Assembly (NCBI GenBank): GCA_963971285.1
Contig: OZ020249.1
Span: 4,464,001-4,528,000 of the forward strand
Source: Astropecten irregularis
Taxonomy: Eukaryota > Echinodermata > Asteroidea > Paxillosida > Astropectinidae
Reading direction: 5' to 3'
Length of the DNA stretch: 64,000 nucleotides
Shown here piece after piece: positions 1-13,900 of this stretch; within the stretch, counting starts at the first letter, position 1; every line of letters begins with the position of its first letter. The notes beneath the pieces were generated by a model. It saw only the letters and a program-made list of their open reading frames with translations, was not told the DNA's origin and did no database searches. The position numbers and the translations under genes were made by a program.

Positions 1-780
1 CATTTTTCTTGCTGGGAATGGTTCCCGGTAGTCATAGCTAGCTATGAGGAAGGAAGCGCGCATTTCTGAACAAAGTCGGTTTGGGGCCAAAATTGAAAAA
101 AGCTGCTGTGGGGGACCACATGGATTTTTCTGAAATTTGACTGACTACCAAAATGGCCTCAAATTACACCAAAATCCTTCCATGACAAGTTGATTGGCAT
201 TTTTCTTGCTGGGAATGGTTCCCGGTAGTCATAGCTAGCTATGAGGAAGGAAGCGCGCATTTCTGAAAAAAGTCGGTTTGGGGCCAAAATTTAAAAAACG
301 TTCTGTGGGGGACCACATGGATTTTTCTGAAATTTGACTGACTACCAAAATGGCCTCAAATTACACCAAAATCCTTCCATGACAAGTTGATTGGCATTTT
401 TCTTGCTGGGAATGGTTCCTGGTAGTCATAGCTAGCTATGAGGAAGGTAGCACGCATTTCTGAAAAAAGTTACTTTTGGGCCAAAATTGAAAAAAGCTGC
501 TGTGGGGGACCACATGGATTTTTCTGAAATTTGACTGACTACCAAAATGGCCTAAAATTACACCAAAATCCTTCCATGACAAGATGATTGGCATTTTTCT
601 TGCTGGGAATGGTTCCTGGTAGTCATAGCTAGCTATGAGGAAGGTAGCGCGCATTTCTGAAAAAAGTCGGTTTGGGGCCAAAATTGAAAAAAGCTGCTGT
701 GGGGGACCACATGGATTTTTCTGAAATTTGACTGACTACCAAAATGGCCTCAAATTACACCACAATCCTTCCATGACAAG

Positions 781-2361
781 TTGATTGGCATTTTTCTTGC
801 TGGGAATGGTTCCTGGTAGTCATAGCTACCTATGAGGAAGATAGCACGCATTTCTGAAAAAAGTTACTTTTGGGCAAAAATTGAAAAAAACTGCTGTGGG
901 GGACCACATGGATTTTTCTGAAATTTGACTGACTACCAAAATGGCCTCAAATTACACCAAAATCCTTCCATGACAAGTTGATTGGCATTTTTCTTGCTGG
1001 GAATGGTTCCTGGTAGTCATAGCTAGCTATGAGGAAGGTAGCGCGCATTTCTGAAAAAAGTCGGTTTTGGGCCAAAATTGAGAAAAAGCTGCTGTGGGGG
1101 ACCACATGGATTTTTCTGAAATTTGACTGACTACCAAAATGGCCTAAAATTACACCAAAATCCTTCCATGACAAGTTGATTGGCATTTTTCTTGCTGGGA
1201 ATGGTTCCTGGTAGTGATAGCTACCTATGAGGAAGATAGCACGCATTTCTGAAAAAAGTTAAATTTGGGCAAAAATTGAAAAAAACTGCTGTGGGGGACC
1301 ACATGGATTTTTTTGAAATTTTACTGACTACCAAAATGGCCTAAAGTTACACCAAAATCCTTCCATGACAAGCTGATAGGCATTTTTCTTGCTGGGAATG
1401 GTTCCTGGTAGTCATAGCTAGCTATGAATAAGGTAGAGCGCATTTCTGAAAAAAGTCGGTTTGGGGCCAAAATTGAAAAAAGCTGCTGTGGGGGACCACA
1501 TGGATTTTTTATGAAATTTGACTGACTACCAAAATGGCCTCAAATTACACCAAAATCCTTCCATGACAAGTTGATTGGCATTTTTCTTGCTGGGAATGGT
1601 TCCTGGTAGTCATAGCTACCTATGAGGAAGATAGCACGCATTTCTGAAAAAAGTTACTTTTGGGCAAAAATTGAAAAAAACTGCTGTGGGGGACCACATG
1701 GATTTTTTCTGAAATTTGACTGACTACCAAAATGGCCTCAAATTACACCAAAATCCTTCCATGACAAGTTGATTGGCATTTTTCTTGCTGGGAATGGTTC
1801 CTGGTAGTCATAGCTAGCTATGAGGAAGGTAGCGCGCATTTCTGAAAAAAGTCGGTTTTGGGCCAAAATTGAGAAAAAGCTGCTGTGGGGGACCACATGG
1901 ATTTTTCTGAAATTTGACTGACTACCAAAATGGCCTAAAATTACACCAAAATCCTTCCATGACAAGTTGATTGGCATTTTTCTTGCTGGGAATGGTTCCT
2001 GGTAGTGATAGCTACCTATGAGGAAGATAGCACGCATTTCTGAAAAAAGTTAAATTTGGGCAAAAATTGAAAAAAACTGCTGTGGGGGACCACATGGATT
2101 TTTTTGAAATTTTACTGACTACCAAAATGGCCTAAAGTTACACCAAAATCCTTCCATGACAAGCTGATAGGCATTTTTCTTGCTGGGAATGGTTCCTGGT
2201 AGTCATAGCTAGCTATGAATAAGGTAGAGCGCATTTCTGAAAAAAGTCGGTTTGGGGCCAAAATTGAAAAAAGCTGCTGTGGGGGACCACATGGATTTTT
2301 CTGAAATTTGACTGACTACCAAAATGGCCTCAAATTACACCAAAATCCTTCCATGACAAGT
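781..2361 (+). repeat. Tandem duplication of a four-monomer block
   Basis: Two adjacent blocks of four monomers carry the same sequence of variants, offset by 790-791 bp (four monomers plus two or three inserted bases). Shared markers include GTAGTGATAGC (the usual form is GTAGTCATAGC), TTTTGAAATTTTACTG, and GCTATGAATAAGG at about 1423 and 2214. The few extra bases lie in T runs near 1508 and 1704. This is a local unequal-exchange product. Confidence 0.85.
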
Positions 2362-4484
2362 TGATTGGCATTTTTCTTGCTGGGAATGGTTCCCGGTAGT
2401 CATAGCTAGCTATGAGGAAGGAAGCGCGCATTCCTGAAAAAAGTCGGTTTGGGGCCAAAATTGAAAAAACGTTCTGTGGGGGACCACATGGATTTTTCTG
2501 AAATTTGACTGACTACCAAAATGGCCTCAAATTACACCAAAATCCTTCCATGACAAGATGATTGGCATTTTTCTTGCTGGGAATGGTTCCTGGTAGTCAT
2601 AGCTAGCTATGAGGAAGGTAGCACGCATTTCTGAAAAAAGTTACTTTTGGGCCAAAATTGAAAAAAGCTGCTGTGGGGGACCACATGGATTTTTCTGAAA
2701 TTTGACTGACTACCAAAATGGCCTAAAATTACACCAAAATCCTTCCATGACAAGATGATTGGCATTTTTCTTGCTGGGAATGGTTCCTGGTAGTCATAGC
2801 TAGCTATGAGGAAGGTAGCGCGCATTTCTGAAAAAAGTCGGTTTGGGGCCAAAATTGAAAAAAGCTGCTGTGGGGGACCACATGGATTTTTCTGAAATTT
2901 GACTGACTACCAAAATGGCCTCAAATTACACCAAAATCCTTCCATGACAAGTTGTTTGGCATTTTTCTTGCTGGGAATGGTTCCTGGTAGTCATAGCTAC
3001 CTATGAGGAAGATAGCACGCATTTCTGAAAAAAGTTACTTTTGGGCAAAAATTGAAAAAAACTGCTGTGGGGGACCACATGGATTTTTCTGAAATTTGAC
3101 TGACTACCAAAATGGCCTCAAATTACACCAAAATCCTTCCATGACAAGATGATTGGCATTTTTCTTGCTGGGAATGGTTCCTGGTAGTCATAGCTAGCTA
3201 TGAGGAAGGTAGCGCGCATTTCTGAAAAAAGTCGGTTTGGGGCCAAAATTGAAAAAAGCTGCTGTGGGGGACCACATGGATTTTTCTGAAATTTGACTGA
3301 CTACCAAAATGGCCTCAAATTACACCAAAATCCTTCCATGACAAGTTGTTTGGCATTTTTCTTGCTGGGAATGGTTCCTGGTAGTCATAGCTACCTATGA
3401 GGAAGATAGCACGCATTTCTGAAAAAAGTTACTTTTGGGCAAAAATTGAAAAAAACTGCTGTGGGGGACCACATGGATTTTTCTGAAATTTGACTGACTA
3501 CCAAAATGGCCTCAAATTACACCAAAATCCTTCCATGACAAGATGATTGGCATTTTTCTTGCTGGGAATGGTTCCTGGTAGTCATAGCTAGCTATGAGGA
3601 AGGTAGCGCGCATTTCTGAAAAAAGTCGGTTTTGGGCCAAAATTGAAAAAAGCTGCTGTGGGGGACCACATGGATTTTTCTGAAATTTGACTGACTACCA
3701 AAATGGCCTCAAATTACACCAAAATCCTTCCATGACAAGTTGATTGGCATTTTTCTTGCTGGGAATGGTTCCTGGTAGTCATAGCTACCTATGAGGAAGA
3801 TAGCACGCATTTCTGAAAAAAGTTAAATTTGGGCAAAAATTGAAAAAAACTGCTGTGGGGGACCACATGGATTTTTTTGAAATTTTACTGACTACCAAAA
3901 TGGCCTAAAGTTACACCAAAATCCTTCCATGACAAGCTGATAGGCATTTTTCTTGCTGGGAATGGTTCCTGGTAGTCATAGCTAGCTATGAATAAGGTAG
4001 AGCGCATTTCTGAAAAAAGTCGGTTTGGGGCCAAAATTGAAAAAAGCTGCTGTGGGGGACCACATGGATTTTTCTGAAATTTGACTGACTACCAAAATGG
4101 CCTCAAATTACACCAAAATCCTTCCATGACAAGTTGATTGGCATTTTTCTTGCTGGGAATGGTTCCTGGTAGTCATAGCTACCTATGAGGAAGATAGCAC
4201 ACATTTCTGAAAAAAGTTACTTTTGGGCAAAAATTGAAAAAAGCTGCTGTGGGGGACCACATGGATTTTTCTGAAATTTGACTGACTACCAAAATGGCCT
4301 CAAATTACACCAAAATCCTTCCATGGCAAGTTGATTGGCATTTTTCTTGCTGGGAATGGTTCCTGGTAGTCATAGCTACCTATGAGGAAGATAGCACGCA
4401 TTTCTGAAAAAAGTTAAATTTGGGCAAAAATTGAAAAAAACTGCTGTGGGGGACCACATGGATTTTTCTTAAATTTCACTGACT

Positions 4485-4625
4485 AACAAAATGGCCTCAA
4501 ATTACACAAAAATCCTTGCATGACAAATTGATTGGCATTGTTCAAGCTCGAAATGGTTCCTGGTAGTCATAGCTACCTATGAGGAAGGTAGCGCGCATTT
4601 CTGAAAAAAGTCAGTTTGGGGCCAA
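4485..4625 (+). repeat. Most divergent satellite monomer in the array
   Basis: This monomer departs from the others over about 70 bp. It has CTTAAATTTCACTGACTAAC, ACACAAAAATCCTTGCATG, ACAAATTGATTGG and TTGTTCAAGCTCG where others have TTTTTCTTGCTGG. The same set of changes appears near 7889, 10057 and 31535, so the divergence predates amplification of the block. It is a useful marker for counting copies of the 11-mer. Confidence 0.85.
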
Positions 4626-6099
4626 AATTTAAAAAAACTGCTGTGGGGGACCACATGGATTTTTCTGAAATTTGACTGACTACCAAAATGGCCTCAAATT
4701 ACACCAAAATCCTTCCATGACAAGTTGATTGGCATTTTTCTTGCTGGGAATGGTTCCCGGTAGTCATAGCTAGCTATGAGGAAGGAAGCGCGCATTTCTG
4801 AACAAAGTCGGTTTGGGGCCAAAATTGAAAAAAGCTGCTGTGGGGGACCACATGGATTTTTCTGAAATTTGACTGACTACCAAAATGGCCTCAAATTACA
4901 CCAAAATCCTTCCATGACAAGTTGATTGGCATTTTTCTTGCTGGGAATGGTTCCCGGTAGTCATAGCTAGCTATGAGGAAGGAAGCGCGCATTTCTGAAA
5001 AAAGTCGGTTTGGGGCCAAAATTTAAAAAACGTTCTGTGGGGGACCACATGGATTTTTCTGAAATTTGACTGACTACCAAAATGGCCTCAAATTACACCA
5101 AAATCCTTCCATGACAAGTTGATTGGCATTTTTCTTGCTGGGAATGGTTCCTGGTAGTCATAGCTAGCTATGAGGAAGGTAGCACGCATTTCTGAAAAAG
5201 TTACTTTTGGGCCAAAATTGAAAAAAGCTGCTGTGGGGGACCACATGGATTTTTCTGAAATTTGACTGACTACCAAAATGGCCTAAAATTACACCAAAAT
5301 CCTTCCATGACAAGATGATTGGCATTTTTCTTGCTGGGAATGGTTCCTGGTAGTCATAGCTAGCTATGAGGAAGGTAGCGCGCATTTCTGAAAAAAGTCG
5401 GTTTGGGGCCAAAATTGAAAAAAGCTGCTGTGGGGGACCACATGGATTTTTCTGAAATTTGACTGACTACCAAAATGGCCTCAAATTACACCACAATCCT
5501 TCCATGACAAGTTGATTGGCATTTTTCTTGCTGGGAATGGTTCCTGGTAGTCATAGCTACCTATGAGGAAGATAGCACGCATTTCTGAAAAAAGTTACTT
5601 TTGGGCAAAAATTGAAAAAAACTGCTGTGGGGGACCACATGGATTTTTCTGAAATTTGACTGACTACCAAAATGGCCTAAAATTACACCAAAATCCTTCC
5701 ATGACAAGTTGATTGGCATTTTTCTTGCTGGGAATGGTTCCTGGTAGTGATAGCTACCTATGAGGAAGATAGCACGCATTTCTGAAAAAAGTTAAATTTG
5801 GGCAAAAATTGAAAAAAACTGCTGTGGGGGACCACATGGATTTTTTTGAAATTTTACTGACTACCAAAATGGCCTAAAGTTACACCAAAATCCTTCCATG
5901 ACAAGCTGATAGGCATTTTTCTTGCTGGGAATGGTTCCTGGTAGTCATAGCTAGCTATGAATAAGGTAGAGCGCATTTCTGAAAAAAGTCGGTTTGGGGC
6001 CAAAATTGAAAAAAGCTGCTGTGGGGGACCACATGGATTTTTCTGAAATTTGACTGACTACCAAAATGGCCTCAAATTACACCAAAATCCTTCCATGAC

Positions 6100-9000
6100 A
6101 AGTTGATTGGCATTTTTCTTGCTGGGAATGGTTCCCGGTAGTCATAGCTAGCTATGAGGAAGGAAGCGCGCATTCCTGAAAAAAGTCGGTTTGGGGCCAA
6201 AATTGAAAAAACGTTCTGTGGGGGACCACATGGATTTTTCTGAAATTTGACTGACTACCAAAATGGCCTCAAATTACACCAAAATCCTTCCATGACAAGA
6301 TGATTGGCATTTTTCTTGCTGGGAATGGTTCCTGGTAGTCATAGCTAGCTATGAGGAAGGTAGCACGCATTTCTGAAAAAAGTTACTTTTGGGCCAAAAT
6401 TGAAAAAAGCTGCTGTGGGGGACCACATGGATTTTTCTGAAATTTGACTGACTACCAAAATGGCCTAAAATTACACCAAAATCCTTCCATGACAAGATGA
6501 TTGGCATTTTTCTTGCTGGGAATGGTTCCTGGTAGTCATAGCTAGCTATGAGGAAGGTAGCGCGCATTTCTGAAAAAAGTCGGTTTGGGGCCAAAATTGA
6601 AAAAAGCTGCTGTGGGGGACCACATGGATTTTTCTGAAATTTGACTGACTACCAAAATGGCCTCAAATTACACCAAAATCCTTCCATGACAAGTTGTTTG
6701 GCATTTTTCTTGCTGGGAATGGTTCCTGGTAGTCATAGCTACCTATGAGGAAGATAGCACGCATTTCTGAAAAAAGTTACTTTTGGGCAAAAATTGAAAA
6801 AAACTGCTGTGGGGGACCACATGGATTTTTCTGAAATTTGACTGACTACCAAAATGGCCTCAAATTACACCAAAATCCTTCCATGACAAGATGATTGGCA
6901 TTTTTCTTGCTGGGAATGGTTCCTGGTAGTCATAGCTAGCTATGAGGAAGGTAGCGCGCATTTCTGAAAAAAGTCGGTTTTGGGCCAAAATTGAAAAAAG
7001 CTGCTGTGGGGGACCACATGGATTTTTCTGAAATTTGACTGACTACCAAAATGGCCTCAAATTACACCAAAATCCTTCCATGACAAGTTGATTGGCATTT
7101 TTCTTGCTGGGAATGGTTCCTGGTAGTCATAGCTACCTATGAGGAAGATAGCACGCATTTCTGAAAAAAGTTAAATTTGGGCAAAAATTGAAAAAAACTG
7201 CTGTGGGGGACCACATGGATTTTTTTGAAATTTTACTGACTACCAAAATGGCCTAAAGTTACACCAAAATCCTTCCATGACAAGCTGATAGGCATTTTTC
7301 TTGCTGGGAATGGTTCCTGGTAGTCATAGCTAGCTATGAATAAGGTAGAGCGCATTTCTGAAAAAAGTCGGTTTGGGGCCAAAATTGAAAAAAGCTGCTG
7401 TGGGGGACCACATGGATTTTTCTGAAATTTGACTGACTACCAAAATGGCCTCAAATTACACCAAAATCCTTCCATGACAAGTTGATTGGCATTTTTCTTG
7501 CTGGGAATGGTTCCTGGTAGTCATAGCTACCTATGAGGAAGATAGCACACATTTCTGAAAAAAGTTACTTTTGGGCAAAAATTGAAAAAAGCTGCTGTGG
7601 GGGACCACATGGATTTTTCTGAAATTTGACTGACTACCAAAATGGCCTCAAATTACACCAAAATCCTTCCATGGCAAGTTGATTGGCATTTTTCTTGCTG
7701 GGAATGGTTCCTGGTAGTCATAGCTACCTATGAGGAAGATAGCACGCATTTCTGAAAAAAGTTAAATTTGGGCAAAAATTGAAAAAAACTGCTGTGGGGG
7801 ACCACATGGATTTTTCTTAAATTTCACTGACTAACAAAATGGCCTCAAATTACACAAAAATCCTTGCATGACAAATTGATTGGCATTGTTCAAGCTCGAA
7901 ATGGTTCCTGGTAGTCATAGCTACCTATGAGGAAGGTAGCGCGCATTTCTGAAAAAAGTCAGTTTGGGGCCAAAATTTAAAAAAACTGCTGTGGGGGACC
8001 ACATGGATTTTTCTGAAATTTGACTGACTACCAAAATGGCCTCAAATTACACCAAAATCCTTCCATGACAAGTTGATTGGCATTTTTCTTGCTGGGAATG
8101 GTTCCCGGTAGTCATAGCTAGCTATGAGGAAGGAAGCGCGCATTTCTGAACAAAGTCGGTTTGGGGCCAAAATTGAAAAAAGCTGCTGTGGGGGACCACA
8201 TGGATTTTTCTGAAATTTGACTGACTACCAAAATGGCCTCAAATTACACCAAAATCCTTCCATGACAAGTTGATTGGCATTTTTCTTGCTGGGAATGGTT
8301 CCCGGTAGTCATAGCTAGCTATGAGGAAGGAAGCGCGCATTTCTGAAAAAAGTCGGTTTGGGGCCAAAATTTAAAAAACGTTCTGTGGGGGACCACATGG
8401 ATTTTTCTGAAATTTGACTGACTACCAAAATGGCCTCAAATTACACCAAAATCCTTCCATGACAAGTTGATTGGCATTTTTCTTGCTGGGAATGGTTCCT
8501 GGTAGTCATAGCTAGCTATGAGGAAGGTAGCACGCATTTCTGAAAAAAGTTACTTTTGGGCCAAAATTGAAAAAAGCTGCTGTGGGGGACCACATGGATT
8601 TTTCTGAAATTTGACTGACTACCAAAATGGCCTAAAATTACACCAAAATCCTTCCATGACAAGATGATTGGCATTTTTCTTGCTGGGAATGGTTCCTGGT
8701 AGTCATAGCTAGCTATGAGGAAGGTAGCGCGCATTTCTGAAAAAAGTCGGTTTGGGGCCAAAATTGAAAAAAGCTGCTGTGGGGGACCACATGGATTTTT
8801 CTGAAATTTGACTGACTACCAAAATGGCCTCAAATTACACCAAAATCCTTCCATGACAAGTTGTTTGGCATTTTTCTTGCTGGGAATGGTTCCTGGTAGT
8901 CATAGCTACCTATGAGGAAGATAGCACGCATTTCTGAAAAAAGTTACTTTTGGGCAAAAATTGAAAAAAACTGCTGTGGGGGACCACATGGATTTTTCTG

Positions 9001-10930
9001 AAATTTGACTGACTACCAAAATGGCCTCAAATTACACCAAAATCCTTCCATGACAAGATGATTGGCATTTTTCTTGCTGGGAATGGTTCCTGGTAGTCAT
9101 AGCTAGCTATGAGGAAGGTAGCGCGCATTTCTGAAAAAAGTCGGTTTTGGGCCAAAATTGAAAAAAGCTGCTGTGGGGGACCACATGGATTTTTCTGAAA
9201 TTTGACTGACTACCAAAATGGCCTCAAATTACACCAAAATCCTTCCATGACAAGTTGATTGGCATTTTTCTTGCTGGGAATGGTTCCTGGTAGTCATAGC
9301 TACCTATGAGGAAGATAGCACGCATTTCTGAAAAAAGTTAAATTTGGGCAAAAATTGAAAAAAACTGCTGTGGGGGACCACATGGATTTTTTTGAAATTT
9401 TACTGACTACCAAAATGGCCTAAAGTTACACCAAAATCCTTCCATGACAAGCTGATAGGCATTTTTCTTGCTGGGAATGGTTCCTGGTAGTCATAGCTAG
9501 CTATGAATAAGGTAGAGCGCATTTCTGAAAAAAGTCGGTTTGGGGCCAAAATTGAAAAAAGCTGCTGTGGGGGACCACATGGATTTTTCTGAAATTTGAC
9601 TGACTACCAAAATGGCCTCAAATTACACCAAAATCCTTCCATGACAAGTTGATTGGCATTTTTCTTGCTGGGAATGGTTCCTGGTAGTCATAGCTACCTA
9701 TGAGGAAGATAGCACACATTTCTGAAAAAAGTTACTTTTGGGCAAAAATTGAAAAAAGCTGCTGTGGGGGACCACATGGATTTTTCTGAAATTTGACTGA
9801 CTACCAAAATGGCCTCAAATTACACCAAAATCCTTCCATGGCAAGTTGATTGGCATTTTTCTTGCTGGGAATGGTTCCTGGTAGTCATAGCTACCTATGA
9901 GGAAGATAGCACGCATTTCTGAAAAAAGTTAAATTTGGGCAAAAATTGAAAAAAAACTGCTGTGGGGGACCACATGGATTTTTCTTAAATTTCACTGACT
10001 AACAAAATGGCCTCAAATTACACAAAAATCCTTGCATGACAAATTGATTGGCATTGTTCAAGCTCGAAATGGTTCCTGGTAGTCATAGCTACCTATGAGG
10101 AAGGTAGCGCGCATTTCTGAAAAAAGTCAGTTTGGGGCCAAAATTTAAAAAAACTGCTGTGGGGGACCACATGGATTTTTCTGAAATTTGACTGACTACC
10201 AAAATGGCCTCAAATTACACCAAAATCCTTCCATGACAAGTTGATTGGCATTTTTCTTGCTGGGAATGGTTCCCGGTAGTCATAGCTAGCTATGAGGAAG
10301 GAAGCGCGCATTTCTGAACAAAGTCGGTTTGGGGCCAAAATTGAAAAAAGCTGCTGTGGGGGACCACATGGATTTTTCTGAAATTTGACTGACTACCAAA
10401 ATGGCCTCAAATTACACCAAAATCCTTCCATGACAAGTTGATTGGCATTTTTCTTGCTGGGAATGGTTCCCGGTAGTCATAGCTAGCTATGAGGAAGGAA
10501 GCGCGCATTTCTGAAAAAAGTCGGTTTGGGGCCAAAATTTAAAAAACGTTCTGTGGGGGACCACATGGATTTTTCTGAAATTTGACTGACTACCAAAATG
10601 GCCTCAAATTACACCAAAATCCTTCCATGACAAGTTGATTGGCATTTTTCTTGCTGGGAATGGTTCCTGGTAGTCATAGCTAGCTATGAGGAAGGTAGCA
10701 CGCATTTCTGAAAAAAGTTACTTTTGGGCCAAAATTGAAAAAAGCTGCTGTGGGGGACCACATGGATTTTTCTGAAATTTGACTGACTACCAAAATGGCC
10801 TAAAATTACACCAAAATCCTTCCATGACAAGATGATTGGCATTTTTCTTGCTGGGAATGGTTCCTGGTAGTCATAGCTAGCTATGAGGAAGGTAGCGCGC
10901 ATTTCTGAAAAAAGTCGGTTTGGGGCCAAA
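6100..10930 (+). repeat. 11-monomer higher-order repeat, 2167 bp
   Basis: Specific variant monomers recur 2167-2168 bp apart, which is 11 x 197 bp. Examples are the most divergent monomer, carrying GGCATTGTTCAAGCTCGAAA (near 7881 and 10049), and the CTGAACAAAGTCGG variant (near 8147 and 10315). The extra base in the second copy is an A-run insertion near 9955. Related copies start near 71 and 4803 with 24- and 17-monomer spacing, so the 11-mer is one state of a changing pattern. A further copy lies at 29.8-32.4 kb. Confidence 0.9.
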
Positions 10931-13900
10931 ATTGAAAAAAGCTGCTGTGGGGGACCACATGGATTTTTCTGAAATTTGACTGACTACCAAAATGGCCTCA
11001 AATTACACCACAATCCTTCCATGACAAGTTGATTGGCATTTTTCTTGCTGGGAATGGTTCCTGGTAGTCATAGCTACCTATGAGGAAGATAGCACGCATT
11101 TCTGAAAAAAGTTACTTTTGGGCAAAAATTGAAAAAAACTGCTGTGGGGGACCACATGGATTTTTCTGAAATTTGACTGACTACCAAAATGGCCTCAAAT
11201 TACACCAAAATCCTTCCATGACAAGTTGATTGGCATTTTTCTTGCTGGGAATGGTTCCTGGTAGTCATAGCTAGCTATGAGGAAGGTAGCGCGCATTTCT
11301 GAAAAAAGTCGGTTTTGGGCCAAAATTGAGAAAAAGCTGCTGTGGGGGACCACATGGATTTTTCTGAAATTTGACTGACTACCAAAATGGCCTAAAATTA
11401 CACCAAAATCCTTCCATGACAAGTTGATTGGCATTTTTCTTGCTGGGAATGGTTCCTGGTAGTGATAGCTACCTATGAGGAAGATAGCACGCATTTCTGA
11501 AAAAAGTTAAATTTGGGCAAAAATTGAAAAAAACTGCTGTGGGGGACCACATGGATTTTTTTGAAATTTTACTGACTACCAAAATGGCCTAAAGTTACAC
11601 CAAAATCCTTCCATGACAAGCTGATAGGCATTTTTCTTGCTGGGAATGGTTCCTGGTAGTCATAGCTAGCTATGAATAAGGTAGAGCGCATTTCTGAAAA
11701 AAGTCGGTTTGGGGCCAAAATTGAAAAAAGCTGCTGTGGGGGACCACATGGATTTTTTATGAAATTTGACTGACTACCAAAATGGCCTCAAATTACACCA
11801 AAATCCTTCCATGACAAGTTGATTGGCATTTTTCTTGCTGGGAATGGTTCCTGGTAGTCATAGCTACCTATGAGGAAGATAGCACGCATTTCTGAAAAAA
11901 GTTACTTTTGGGCAAAAATTGAAAAAAGCTGCTGTGGGGGACCACATGGATTTTTCTGAAATTTGACTGACTACCAAAATGGCCTCAAATTACACCAAAA
12001 TCCTTCCATGACAAGTTGATTGGCATTTTTCTTGCTGGGAATGGTTCCCGGTAGTCATAGCTAGCTATGAGGAAGGAAGCGCGCATTTCTGAAAAAAGTT
12101 GGTTTGGGGCCAAAATTGAAAAAACGTTCTGTGGGGGACCACATGGATTTTTCTGAAATTTGACTGACTACCAAAATGGCCTCAAATTACACCAAAATCC
12201 TTCCATGACAAGTTGATTGGCATTTTTCTTGCTGGGAATGGTTCCTGGTAGTCATAGCTACCTATGAGGAAGATAGCACACATTTCTGAAAAAAGTTACT
12301 TTTGGGCAAAAATTGAAAAAAGCTGCTGTGGGGGACCACATGGATTTTTCTGAAATTTGACTGACTACCAAAATGGCCTCAAATTACACCAAAATCCTTC
12401 CATGACAAGTTGATTGGCATTTTTCTTGCTGGGAATGGTTCCTGGTAGTCATAGCTACCTATGAGGAAGATAGCACGCATTTCTGAAAAAAGTTAAATTT
12501 GGGCAAAAATTGAAAAAAGCTGCTGTGGGGGACCACATGGATTTTTCTGAAATTTGACTGACTACCAAAATGGCCTCAAATTACACCAAAATCCTTCCAT
12601 GACAAGTTGATTGGCATTTTTCTTGCTGGGAATGGTTCCCGGTAGTCATAGCTAGCTATGAGGAAGGAAGCGCGCATTTCTGAAAAAAGTCGGTTTGGGG
12701 CCAAAATTGAAAAAACGTTCTGTGGGGGACCACATGGATTTTTCTGAAATTTGACTGACTACCAAAATGGCCTCAAATTACACCAAAATCCTTCCATGAC
12801 AAGATGATTGGCATTTTTCTTGCTGGGAATGGTTCCTGGTAGTCATAGCTAGCTATGAGGAACGTAGCACGCATTTCTGAAAAAAGTTACTTTTGGGCCA
12901 AAATTGAAAAAAGCTGCTGTGGGGGACCACATGGATTTTTCTGAAATTTGACTGACTACCAAAATGGCCTAAAATTACACCAAAATCCTTCCATGACAAG
13001 ATGATTGGCATTTTTCTTGCTGGGAATGGTTCCTGGTAGTCATAGCTAGCTATGAGGAAGGTAGCGCGCATTTCTGAAAAAAGTTACTTTTGGGCAAAAA
13101 TTGAAAAAAGCTGCTGTGGGGGACCACATGGATTTTTCTGAAATTTGACTGACTACCAAAATGGCCTCAAATTACACCAAAATCCTTCCATGACAAGTTT
13201 ATTGGCATTTTTCTTGCTGGGAATGGTTCCCGGTAGTCATAGCTAGCTATGAGGAAGGAAGCGCGCATTTCTGAAAAAAGTCGGTTTGGGGCCAAAATTG
13301 AAAAAACGTTCTGTGGGGGACCACATGGATTTTTCTGAAATTTGACTGACTATCAAAATGGCCTCAAATTACACCAAAATCCTTCCATGACAAGTTGATT
13401 GGCATTTTTCTTGCTGGGAATGGTTCCTGGTAGTCATAGCTACCTATGAGGAAGATAGCACGCATTTCTGAAAAAAGTTACTTTTGGGCAAAAATTGAAA
13501 AAAGCTGCTGTGGGGGACCACATGGATTTTTCTGAAATTTGACTGACTACCAAAATGGCCTCAAATTACACCAAAATCCTTCCATGACAAGTTGATTGGC
13601 ATTTTTCTTGCTGGGAATGGTTCCCGGTAGTCATAGCTAGCTATGAGGAAGGAAGCGCGCATTTCTGAAAAAAGTCGGTTTGGGGCCAAAATTGAAAAAA
13701 CGTTCTTTGGGGGACCACATGGATTTTTCTGAAATTTGACTGACTACCAAAATGGCCTCAAATTACACCAAAATCCTTCCATGACAAGATGATTGGCATT
13801 TTTCTTGCTGGGAATGGTTCCTGGTAGTCATAGCTAGCTATGAGGAAGGTAGCGCGCATTTCTGAAAAAAGTCGGTTTTGGGCCAAAATTGAAAAAAGCT

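Noticed and set aside
14-21. GGAAT-type (human satellite III-like) repeat
   Set aside because: GGGAATGG occurs once per 197-bp monomer and is not tandemly repeated.
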